Below are positions 56,678 through 64,000 of a stretch of DNA of 64,000 bases, in pieces. The notes beneath the pieces were generated by a model. It searched no databases and was not told where the DNA came from. It saw only the letters and a list, made by a program, of their open reading frames with translations. Each line of letters begins with the position of its first letter. Position 1 is the first letter of the stretch. Origin of the DNA: Wolbachia endosymbiont of Spodoptera picta. Its GTDB lineage: Bacteria; Pseudomonadota; Alphaproteobacteria; Rickettsiales; Anaplasmataceae. Both the position numbers and the translations under genes were made by a program. Location of the stretch: assembly GCF_018141665.1 (NCBI RefSeq), contig NZ_CP067976.1:310001-374000 (forward strand), written 5' to 3'.

Positions 56678-57379
56678 ATGAAGTTTAGCAAGAGTAAGTT
56701 TTTTAAAGAAGTATCAAGTAAAAACATTAATAAAAGAAATGAAGAAGGAGAGACGATCTTGCATCAAGCAGTAGAAATCTCTGATTACAAAACAGTGAGA
56801 TTATTAATAAAAAAAGGATCAGAGGTAAATGCAAGAGATAAAAAGGGTTATACACCACTACACTGTGCAGTATTTGCGAAAAGCTTAGAAAATGTAAAAG
56901 TGCTGCTAAGGTCGGGAGCAGAAGTAAATGCCACTCAATATGTCACTGGATGTACGCCACTACACTCTGCGTGCAAAATAGGAGGAGCAGGAGTTGAAAT
57001 AATAAAAGAGCTAGTAAAAGCAGGAGCTGAGGTTAATCAACTGAATAAATATGGTGCAACACCAATGTATTACATTTGGGAAAGTGAAAAGTATTCTCTG
57101 TGTGATAGTAAAGAAAGTGAAAAGGCGAGCAAATTTCTGAGAGAAAAAGGTGGAATAACAAAAAGCAGAGAACTGACGTGCTATGGAATAGAGAGGCTAG
57201 TGGGAGAAATAGCAGACATGTTGAATGGGAGCTATATGCCGGAGCTAAAAATAATAGAGATAGGAGAAATAAGGAAGAAAGATAAATCACTAATAAAGGA
57301 AGAATGTGAAAATTTAGCAAGCAAAATAATGAGCCAAGTAAGTGAAATGATAGATGAGGTGGTGAAAAGGAGGGCTTAA
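56678..57379 (+). CDS. Ankyrin-repeat protein (prophage-linked)
   Basis: 233 residues. Four ankyrin repeats occupy residues about 15-150 (INKRNEEGETILHQAVEIS; VNARDKKGYTPLHCAVFAKS; VNATQYVTGCTPLHSACKI; VNQLNKYGATPMYYIWE). A C-terminal helical tail of about 80 residues follows with no domain I recognise. No signal peptide. In WO phages such ank genes sit between tail genes and the recombinase and are candidates for host interaction. Next ankyrin gene starts 38 bases downstream. Confidence 0.85.
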   Translation: MKFSKSKFFKEVSSKNINKRNEEGETILHQAVEISDYKTVRLLIKKGSEVNARDKKGYTPLHCAVFAKSLENVKVLLRSGAEVNATQYVTGCTPLHSACKIGGAGVEIIKELVKAGAEVNQLNKYGATPMYYIWESEKYSLCDSKESEKASKFLREKGGITKSRELTCYGIERLVGEIADMLNGSYMPELKIIEIGEIRKKDKSLIKEECENLASKIMSQVSEMIDEVVKRRA

Positions 57380-57417
57380 AGAAGGGGTTTAAATTCAGAG
57401 AAAAGGTGAGGTAGGTC

Positions 57418-57888
57418 ATGAGTAAAAAAGGAAAAGAGGAGTCACTATTAGAGAACTCATTTAAAAATATTTATGCAAGAGACAGAATAGCTCTGCATTA
57501 CGCGGTAGACGCAAAAACAGTGAAGTTATTAGTTGAAAAAGGAGCGAATGTGAATGTAGCAGATGCGGAAGGATATACAGCACTGCATCTAGCGGTAACG
57601 GAGAAACGTCTAGAAACCGTGAGAGAATTGATAAAATCAGGAGCGAATGTAAATGCGGAAGAATATGAAAATAAATGCACTCCATTGCACCTTGCATGTA
57701 TGGTGGGGAAAGTGGAAATAGTGGAGGAGCTAGTAAAAGCAGGGGCTGAAATAGAGCAAGCAGATAAATTTGGAATGACAGCAATGGATTATGCGAAAAA
57801 TAGCAAAGAGATAACCGAGATATTGAAGAAAGAAACGGACAGAATTGAAAAGTTATTTGAACAAATAGAACCTTCTATGAGAGGCTGA
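57418..57888 (+). CDS. Ankyrin-repeat protein (prophage-linked, small)
   Basis: 156 residues, with three ankyrin repeats (RIALHYAVDAKTVKLLVE; VNVADAEGYTALHLAVTEK; VNAEEYENKCTPLHLACMV) and a partial fourth (IEQADKFGMTAMDYAKNS), and a short charged tail. The sequence is similar to the preceding ankyrin gene, suggesting local duplication. It ends four bases before the DUF2924 gene. Confidence 0.85.
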   Translation: MSKKGKEESLLENSFKNIYARDRIALHYAVDAKTVKLLVEKGANVNVADAEGYTALHLAVTEKRLETVRELIKSGANVNAEEYENKCTPLHLACMVGKVEIVEELVKAGAEIEQADKFGMTAMDYAKNSKEITEILKKETDRIEKLFEQIEPSMRG

Positions 57889-57892
57889 AAAT

Positions 57893-58324
57893 ATGGAAAG
57901 AGAAACAGAAAAGAAAGTAATGAATTTAGAGAGAAAACCTTTGGGTGAGCTGAGAAAAACGTGGAAGAAGGTATTTGGGGAAGAGGCACCTAAACACTCA
58001 AAGAAATATCTGATGCCTAGATTAGCGTATAGAATGCAGGAGGAAGCTTATGGAAAAATGTCAAGAAAAGGAGCAAAAAGACTAGAGTATCTAGCAGATC
58101 AACTAGAGAAGGGAAAAAGAATAAGTAGTGACAAACTTCCAGTAGCAGGAACAGAGCTAATATTAGAGAGAGGAGAAGAGATGCATGCGGTAATGGTAAC
58201 AGATAAGGGTTTAATCTACAGAGAAGAATTTTTTACGTCATTGTCAGCAGTAGCCGGAAAAATAATGGGAATGAGTTACAACGGCCCTTTATTATTTGGA
58301 ATGCGTGAAAAAAATGGAAGTTGA
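57893..58324 (+). CDS. DUF2924 protein (prophage WO)
   Basis: 143 residues. The N-terminal LGELRKTWKKVFGEEAPKHS and C-terminal GTELILERGEEMHAVMV then YREEFFTSLSAVAGKIMGMS and YNGPLLFG match the DUF2924 family. These proteins sit next to large serine recombinases in alphaproteobacterial phages and probably assist or regulate integration. The gene ends 2 bases before the recombinase ATG. Function unproven. Confidence 0.88.
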   Translation: MERETEKKVMNLERKPLGELRKTWKKVFGEEAPKHSKKYLMPRLAYRMQEEAYGKMSRKGAKRLEYLADQLEKGKRISSDKLPVAGTELILERGEEMHAVMVTDKGLIYREEFFTSLSAVAGKIMGMSYNGPLLFGMREKNGS

Positions 58325-58326
58325 AA

Positions 58327-59808
58327 ATGCTAAAAGAAGTAAGATGTGCAATATATACGAGAAAGTCAAATGAGGATGGACTAGAACAAAAGTTTAACAG
58401 TCTTGATGCGCAACGAGTAGCATGTGAAAAGTATATAAAGAGCAAAGAAGGCTGGGTAGCATTGGCAAAAAAGTACGATGATGGAGGATATTCAGGAAAA
58501 AATTTAGAAAGACCAGCGATAAAGGAATTATTTGAAGATGTCAGAGGAGGAGAGATAGACTGTGTAGTAGTATATACACTAGATAGGTTATCAAGAGAAA
58601 CAAAAGACAGCATAGAAGTAACGTCATTTTTTAGAAGGCACCGAGTAAATTTTGTAGCAGTAACACAGATATTTGACAATAATACGCCAATGGGAAAATT
58701 CGTACAGACAGTATTATCAGGAGCAGCACAACTAGAAAGAGAGATGATAGTAGAGAGAGTAAAAAATAAAATAGCAACATCAAAAGAACAAGGTTTATGG
58801 ATGGGAGGAACTTTACCGCTTGGGTATGATGTAAAAGATAAGGAATTAATAATAAATGAAAAAGAAGCAAAAACAGTGCAGCATATATTTGAAAGATATT
58901 TGGAGCTGAAGTCAATGGCAGAGTTGGCAAGAGAGTTAAACAGGGAAGGATACCGAACAAAAGCAAAAACGGATATCTTTAAAAAAGCAACGGTGAGAAG
59001 AATAATAACAAATCCAATATATGTGGGAAAGATAAGACATTATGACAAACAGTATGAGGGAAAGCATGAAGCAATAATAGAAGAGGAAAAGTGGAAAAAA
59101 GCACAAGAATTGATAAGTAATCAACCGTATCGAGGAGTAAAATATGAGGAAGCGCTACTAAAGGGAATAATTAAATGTAAGAGCTGTGATGTAAATATGA
59201 CGCTGACATACTCAAAAAAAGAGAATAAGAGATATCGATATTACGTATGCAACAATCATTTAAGGGGAAAGGGTTGTGAATCAGGAAGCCGAAATGTAAT
59301 AGCAGGAGAAGTAGAAAAAGAAGTAATGAAGAGAGCAGAAGATTTATATGAAAAATGGGAAGAAAAAGCGGAAGAGTGGAGTTTTGGAAAGCAGAAAGAA
59401 GTAGTGAAAAAGTTAATAAAGGGAGTGATGGTAAAAGAAGATGGAATAGAAGTGCGTTTAGAGGGTAAGGTAGAATTTGTACCAATAAAGAAGAAAGGAA
59501 ATAAATGCAGGATAGTAGAGCCAGAAGGTAAAACAAATAATGTGCTACTGAAAGCAGTGGTAAGAGCTCATTCGTGGAAACGTCAACTGGAGGCAGGAAA
59601 ATATGGAAGTGTGAAAGAGCTGAGTGCCAAAATTAATATAGGTACAAGACGTATACAGCAAATTTTGAGGCTGAATTATTTAGCACCAAAGATTAAAGAA
59701 GACATAGTAAATGGGAGGCAGCTAAGAGATTTGAGGTTAGCTGAATTAAGGGAAATACCGATGCTTTGGGGTGAGCAATTGAAGAAATTTTACGGCTCAG
59801 CATCGTAA
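58327..59808 (+). CDS. Large serine recombinase (phage WO integrase)
   Basis: 493 residues. Resolvase catalytic domain 1-150 with the nucleophile Ser in YTRKSNEDG, LDAQRVACEKYI, and the YTLDRLSRETKD and RVNFVAVTQIFDNNTPMG blocks. A recombinase (DNA-binding) domain follows (LARELNREGYRTK, ATVRRIITNPIYVGKI), then a zinc ribbon with four Cys (CKSCDVNMTLTY ... YYVCNN ... GKGCES) and a helix-turn-helix-like C terminus (LSAKINIGTRRIQQIL). Appears intact. I use ATG 58327 with GGAAG at 58316-58320; TTG 58321 lacks proper spacing. Catalyses integration of the prophage. Confidence 0.93.
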   Translation: MLKEVRCAIYTRKSNEDGLEQKFNSLDAQRVACEKYIKSKEGWVALAKKYDDGGYSGKNLERPAIKELFEDVRGGEIDCVVVYTLDRLSRETKDSIEVTSFFRRHRVNFVAVTQIFDNNTPMGKFVQTVLSGAAQLEREMIVERVKNKIATSKEQGLWMGGTLPLGYDVKDKELIINEKEAKTVQHIFERYLELKSMAELARELNREGYRTKAKTDIFKKATVRRIITNPIYVGKIRHYDKQYEGKHEAIIEEEKWKKAQELISNQPYRGVKYEEALLKGIIKCKSCDVNMTLTYSKKENKRYRYYVCNNHLRGKGCESGSRNVIAGEVEKEVMKRAEDLYEKWEEKAEEWSFGKQKEVVKKLIKGVMVKEDGIEVRLEGKVEFVPIKKKGNKCRIVEPEGKTNNVLLKAVVRAHSWKRQLEAGKYGSVKELSAKINIGTRRIQQILRLNYLAPKIKEDIVNGRQLRDLRLAELREIPMLWGEQLKKFYGSAS

Positions 59809-59827
59809 CGTTTATAAAAACAACAAT

Positions 59828-60186
59828 ATGAAAAAACATCGAAAAAAGTATGTGCCAGAAAATTAAAAAAGGTTATTGCAAAAGGAGCTACTACAAAGGG
59901 CCACACAAAAAGATGTTGAAATTGATATAGAAGAGCAAATAAATGTTACAAAATCAATTATGTAGAAAATCAATATAAGTGATGAAGATTTTAGCATATT
60001 AGGTGCAACAATGGTAGAAGATGTATCCAATTTTAGCTGCATATTTTAATAGTAGATTTAGAGGAAAATTCTTTAAACATCAAAAAAGGCAATACTCTAA
60101 ACTTCAGCACACAACTCCAGGAAATAGTACATGTCGAGCAATCTATAGCCCCTTTTGAATCTGAGAGTGTACTTGAAAATCCATAA
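59828..60186 (+). pseudogene. Decayed coding sequence past the recombinase
   Basis: On the plus strand, pieces in different frames give coding-like peptides: MKKHRKKYVPEN, then NISDEDFSILGATMVEDVSN, then after a frame change VDLEENSLNIKKGNTLNFST, then QEIVHVEQSIAPFESESVLE ending at a TAA at 60184. The pieces follow one another in order, so I read one former gene of about 115 codons with at least two frame breaks. No family recognised. Confidence 0.45.
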
Positions 60187-60279
60187 ACATTAAGTAAACT
60201 TTTTAAATAAAATAGTTTCTTTTTCAACTTACTAAATAAACTTCTCCCATCATTGCTGTGTAACAAATCATATACAAAG

Positions 60280-63195
60280 CTATGGTCTACTTACAAGCAG
60301 TGCCTTCTGTTGATGAGATGCTTTTTCTATCTTTAACTCATCCATACTACAGCTTGGCAAGCTTGAATAGCATAAGGAATCTTTTTGTTCTTGCGTTTGT
60401 TTTGCCAAGGCCTTATTTCTATAAAGTAGGGGTTGAAAATGATCATGGCCTCCATTTACCATATGTAAGACACTATTGTGACTATAATCTATCTTACCTG
60501 CTTTTGATCCTGAGCTATCTATTAACTGATGCAAGAACGGATCTTGTTGCTTATCAATAGTGTGCAATGGGTTACTTTCTGCAACATGCAATTTCACACC
60601 ATACTTATCACAAAGTATTCTGCCCTCGATATCGGAACGTCCCCAAAATTCATTCTTTCCAATGCTATTGATATATTGGTTACACGTAATTCCACGATTT
60701 ACGAACTCACCTTCAACCTCATCAAAGTCATTGCCAATTTTACTTATAAACCACTCTGGAGGATTGTCTTGCGCAAATCTCTTACACTCATTCCTTAACT
60801 GCTCTACAGTAACTTTGATTCCCTTCTGTTGTTCCAGACTTTGCCTGAATGAATCAAAAAAACAGCTTCCATTATTGATTGCGTGCCCTAAATAGAAGTC
60901 ATCAGGTATGTTTGATTTTTGCTCTTTATCACCTTGTTTTTCTGCCTTTTCAATAATTTCTTCCTCTAAACCAAAAATCTTACTCCAGTTGTATTTACCT
61001 TCTAACCCCAATTTTTTACTTTCCTTTTCTGCTGCTTTAGCTAAGTCTGTTTTAGAAATATCCCCTTTTTCTTCATAGAACCTAGATAAAATTTTAAAGA
61101 TATCTATCAGGTAAGTTTTTACGTCAAAATTCTTCTCCTTTTTTACAATATTAGACTCAATATTGCGTAAATCTTGTAATAACTTATGCCTTCTAGCAAT
61201 TTCCTCCATAGAATCCCTTCTTAACTCTTCACGTTCTGTCCATTTGTTGTTAGACTCGCTTATTACTTCAGGATGCATTAATTTTCCAGACCTTTCAAAA
61301 TATCCCTGTTCAATAGCATAGTAGACATCATAATCACCAAGTGCACAATCCTCGCCTAATTCTTCTTCATGACCTTTGAATTTTTCCAATACTTCCTCTC
61401 TATTACTCACTTCTACTATAATTTTGCTTTTATCTTGTACGTCAGGATACAGTCTAACGTCTATATTTCCCAAACTGGTATAGAAAGTTAATACTATATC
61501 GCTGCCTTCTGTAAGATCTGTGTAATTCCTTATGCCATCTTGGGTTATAATTTCCACCTCACTTTTGCCAATTTTTATTACACTCCTTCCATATCCTTTT
61601 TCTCCTTGAGGTATTCCTAAATTCCTTGTTCTATCTGTGATTTTTGCAACATCTATTATACTATCCTCTGAGTATTCTAAGTAAGATACACTGTTATCGA
61701 TTTTTCCATCACACAGTTGACCACTGGTAGCATCCCTTGCAACTCTAAAAAATTCTTCAGCATAATTAATGTACTCTACATGAGCCTTGATTACATTAGC
61801 TTTATGATCTTTAAACTCTCGTTCTATTGTATCAATGACTTTTAAACTATCTGAGTTTTTTAACTTTGCTCCTCTCGATATTAATGCACATACTATATCA
61901 CTGGCAATTCCATAGCTTCCTTCTAACTTAGCAATTTTTTCTAGTACGTGATCTGCAAAGTAATAATCTTTGTCTTTAGCAAAATTTAATCTCATTCCAG
62001 AAGCTATAATCTCATTTACAACTTCCTGTAGTTCAATCATGCTTTTAGCTTTTACTACCTTACTCAAAAACTTATTTAGCTTAGCAAGTTGATTTGTTTG
62101 ATACATCTCTGACAAGAGACTATCACATTTTTCACAATTATCTTGCTTATTACCTACAAAGTCAGTTGCTCCTGCTTTTAAGAGTAAAGCTTTTACATCA
62201 GGAAATTGACAAAACGGCCAAATTGAACTATCACCCTTAACATTTAAAACTATCTTTAAATCTTGGTTATTTTTATGTTTATCTAAAAATTTTTTCAGAT
62301 CTTCAACACCTGGACCATAAGGATTATCGCAATCTTCATCAGAATCTGTAGCTTTAACCATTTTACGTAGTTGGTCTCTTAACTTTTTTTGGTTGTCAGT
62401 TAAAAAACACTCTATAATATTGTTGCTATCAATTGCAATTTGCAGTGGGGTTTTTCCATTGTTATTTTTTATGTTTAAATCAGCTCCTTTGCTTATGAGT
62501 AAATCCATAACCTTTCTGCTATAATCATTACAATTAGCAGCATAATAGTGTAAAGGTGTATTACCTTTTTTATCTTGTATATTTGGATCAGTTTTTGCAT
62601 CTAAGAGATACTTTAGACCTTCATACTCACTGGAATAAATAGCAGTATCATGCAAAAGTGTTTTACCTTTATTATCCTGCATATTTAAATCAGCACCAGC
62701 TTTGAGAAGAGGATGAATGGCTTCATCGTGTGCGACAAACACATTCAATACTGTTGTTCCTAGATGTCCTCTTTTTAGATTAAGAACGTACTTCAGGTCT
62801 TTATTTTTCTCGTTACTTTCTAAAAACTGCTTAAGATTTGAAAATGAGTCATAATTCCCCATATTAAAATCTTTTATAATACTATTGAGTAATTTTTGAT
62901 TTAACTTTTTTTGACTCTCTTCCAGTTTTAAGTTAGGTGCATGAATAAGCCACTCATCTATTAAATCCTCTAAGTATTTTTTATCATCTATCAAACTTCT
63001 ATCAGCCCAAAATAAATCTCGCTTAATGAATTCATAATAACTATCTACTGGTAATTCAGTTGCTTCTGTTTTTGGGCTACCTATTTCTGAACACTCTTGT
63101 CCAGCACTTAGGTCACACTTCAGTTTTTGCTCATCAGTGTGTTTGCTTTGTTCACTGATAGGTTCTGCAATATATTTTACTGGCCCTGTACCCAT
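60280..63195 (-). CDS. Ankyrin-repeat + OTU-type cysteine protease (deubiquitinase-like) protein
   Basis: 971 residues. Ankyrin repeats at about 145-265 (LLKAGADLNMQDNKGKTLLH; DPNIQDKKGNTPLHYYAA; ADLNIKNNNGKTPLQIAI) are followed by a degenerate second set near 290-350 and a central region without a recognised domain. An OTU-type cysteine protease fold lies at about 768-925: Cys778 in NNGSCFFDSFRQSL, ECKRFAQDNPPEWF, WGRSDIEGRILCDKYGVKLHV and His919 in GGHDHFQPLL. The Asp normally two before Gly-x-Cys is Asn here. No signal peptide. OTU enzymes remove ubiquitin, a eukaryotic modification, so a host-directed effector is likely. Ankyrin + OTU is also the layout of Spiroplasma Spaid. It lies just beyond the WO recombinase and converges on it. 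Confidence 0.8.
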   Translation of the reverse strand: MGTGPVKYIAEPISEQSKHTDEQKLKCDLSAGQECSEIGSPKTEATELPVDSYYEFIKRDLFWADRSLIDDKKYLEDLIDEWLIHAPNLKLEESQKKLNQKLLNSIIKDFNMGNYDSFSNLKQFLESNEKNKDLKYVLNLKRGHLGTTVLNVFVAHDEAIHPLLKAGADLNMQDNKGKTLLHDTAIYSSEYEGLKYLLDAKTDPNIQDKKGNTPLHYYAANCNDYSRKVMDLLISKGADLNIKNNNGKTPLQIAIDSNNIIECFLTDNQKKLRDQLRKMVKATDSDEDCDNPYGPGVEDLKKFLDKHKNNQDLKIVLNVKGDSSIWPFCQFPDVKALLLKAGATDFVGNKQDNCEKCDSLLSEMYQTNQLAKLNKFLSKVVKAKSMIELQEVVNEIIASGMRLNFAKDKDYYFADHVLEKIAKLEGSYGIASDIVCALISRGAKLKNSDSLKVIDTIEREFKDHKANVIKAHVEYINYAEEFFRVARDATSGQLCDGKIDNSVSYLEYSEDSIIDVAKITDRTRNLGIPQGEKGYGRSVIKIGKSEVEIITQDGIRNYTDLTEGSDIVLTFYTSLGNIDVRLYPDVQDKSKIIVEVSNREEVLEKFKGHEEELGEDCALGDYDVYYAIEQGYFERSGKLMHPEVISESNNKWTEREELRRDSMEEIARRHKLLQDLRNIESNIVKKEKNFDVKTYLIDIFKILSRFYEEKGDISKTDLAKAAEKESKKLGLEGKYNWSKIFGLEEEIIEKAEKQGDKEQKSNIPDDFYLGHAINNGSCFFDSFRQSLEQQKGIKVTVEQLRNECKRFAQDNPPEWFISKIGNDFDEVEGEFVNRGITCNQYINSIGKNEFWGRSDIEGRILCDKYGVKLHVAESNPLHTIDKQQDPFLHQLIDSSGSKAGKIDYSHNSVLHMVNGGHDHFQPLLYRNKALAKQTQEQKDSLCYSSLPSCSMDELKIEKASHQQKALLVSRP

Positions 63196-64000
63196 ATTAC
63201 CTGCTAGCTCTAGATATAGGATATATTATATAGAATGTGTAGTATGTGTCAAGCTAATTTCAACATAATCTTTTTACTACTCATATTTTTGTTAAGTTTT
63301 TATGGTGAGTACTGCTAGGTTAAAAGTTGTTTATTACTGGAAGTTTTAGCCAATTTTACTATAGATCAACAAAATTGAGAACACCAGCTATATTGAATAT
63401 ATAGGAATATGATGCTTTAAAGGAGTACGGAAACTGCTGAAGTTTTTACAGCAAACCTGTATAGAGCAACTTCAGCAGAATAAACAAATACATGCCAATA
63501 TTAGTAGAGAACTATTTACAGGTCAACTAACTTTTTCAAAACATATTTTAGTGAAAGTACCATGCTAGTTAGTGTTATAAAAAATTCAATTGTTTACTCC
63601 TTCAAAAAAGGGCGTATCTTTGTGAGAACAAGCAGCTTAAAAATAAGGTTATAAAAATAGAAGTTTGAAATCTTTGCAATAAAGTTAGGCAAAATAGTTC
63701 GTATGTAGATGTGGGTGAAATGGGCTAATGTGGTTAGTTTTAGCGTATAATAAAATTACCGTATAAAAAAGTTCGTACGGTACACATGGTAGACCATGCC
63801 ATCCCAAGAAAAACACTTCTCACCAACTTTGATTTTGAACGCTGGAAGTGGTTATTTTACTTGAGATCTTAATAATATATTTTGTTAAATTAATACTAGT
63901 TTATTTTAGAATAATCACTAAGGTAGACTTATAAAAAACAGAATTTAAAATAAACAAAACGTCATGTATCTCTCATATTAAGAGGCTTTTGTTGAGAGTT
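63196..64000. other. 805-base gene-free end region with an inverted repeat
   Basis: I see no gene in this AT-rich stretch. An 11-base perfect inverted repeat, CTGCTGAAGTT at 63434-63444 and AACTTCAGCAG at 63468-63478, encloses 23 bases and could form a hairpin; it lacks a T tract, so it is not an obvious terminator. Function not apparent. Confidence 0.5.

Noticed and set aside
57033..57784. Hydrophobic minus-strand open frames opposite the ankyrin genes
   Set aside because: Leucine-rich composition is the usual shadow of Lys/Glu-rich coding on the plus strand; no independent support.
58631..59536. Leucine-rich minus-strand open frames opposite the recombinase
   Set aside because: Shadow frames of the A-rich recombinase gene; unlikely to be membrane proteins.
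60033..60266. 77-codon minus-strand open frame
   Set aside because: The plus strand over the same bases reads as a sensible C-terminal coding remnant, so the minus frame is more likely a shadow.

Overview
The window is about 64 kb of an AT-rich alphaproteobacterial endosymbiont genome, almost certainly a Wolbachia (Rickettsiales, Anaplasmataceae). The evidence is a reduced set of single-copy housekeeping genes in small broken operons, many ankyrin proteins, insertion-sequence and group II intron debris, short palindromic repeats, several decayed genes, and a prophage-WO-type end module (tail protein I, ankyrin genes, DUF2924 protein, large serine recombinase). LAYOUT. 1-14.7 kb is mostly housekeeping: a VirB8-like type IV secretion component cut by the window edge, a Mrp/NADH-dehydrogenase-like proton antiporter subunit, dnaB, tRNA-Leu(CAA), an RDD membrane protein, a large lipase/coiled-coil/membrane protein, pyrC, rnd, coaE, a nitronate monooxygenase-like enzyme, a membrane protein with a PPPY tail behind a near-perfect promoter, and metG. 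14.7-16.8 kb is a graveyard: two frameshifted small membrane-protein genes and an IS200/IS605 transposase relic. 16.8-24.7 kb holds bamE, nrdB, an ankyrin fragment, a gene-free stretch with DnaA-box-like sites, ygfZ, groES-groEL, and a fusion of a DsbD-alpha-like domain to an alanine/sodium symporter. 25-30.2 kb carries a large effector-like gene and, across maf and infA, a divergent broken paralogue in the opposite orientation. 30.5-44.5 kb has purA, an orphan 507-residue gene, argB (with degenerate signature motifs), engB, prfA, a decayed leucine-rich-repeat gene, three transport/acetyltransferase genes, a C-terminally truncated murC, rlpA, an orphan and a ubiH-like hydroxylase. 44.6-45.8 kb is an IS5-family element, with 9-bp target duplication, inserted in a palindromic MITE-like repeat. 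45.9-52.7 kb contains a secreted glutamine-amidotransferase-like protein, tRNA-Phe, coaD, a zinc-finger protein, uppS-cdsA, a protein of about 35-residue helical repeats, and sucB. PROPHAGE END. From 53.35 kb a group II intron with its reverse transcriptase is followed directly by the last 29 codons of a baseplate J-like gene, then tail protein I, two ankyrin genes, DUF2924 and the serine recombinase. No matching phage 5-prime exon precedes the intron, so the phage fragment appears truncated at the intron. Past the recombinase lie a small decayed gene and, on the minus strand, a 971-residue protein joining ankyrin repeats to a C-terminal OTU-type cysteine protease (deubiquitinase) domain. HOW IT FITS TOGETHER. 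Housekeeping genes cover replication, translation, envelope precursor synthesis, nucleotide and CoA synthesis and chaperones. Between them sits a set of host-facing candidates: ankyrin/OTU protein, lipase/coiled-coil protein, a protein with repeated DSGYSS motifs, PPPY membrane protein and ankyrin genes. The ankyrin-OTU protein beside prophage-WO genes is the most interesting object, because the same domain pair occurs in Spiroplasma Spaid, a male-killing factor.
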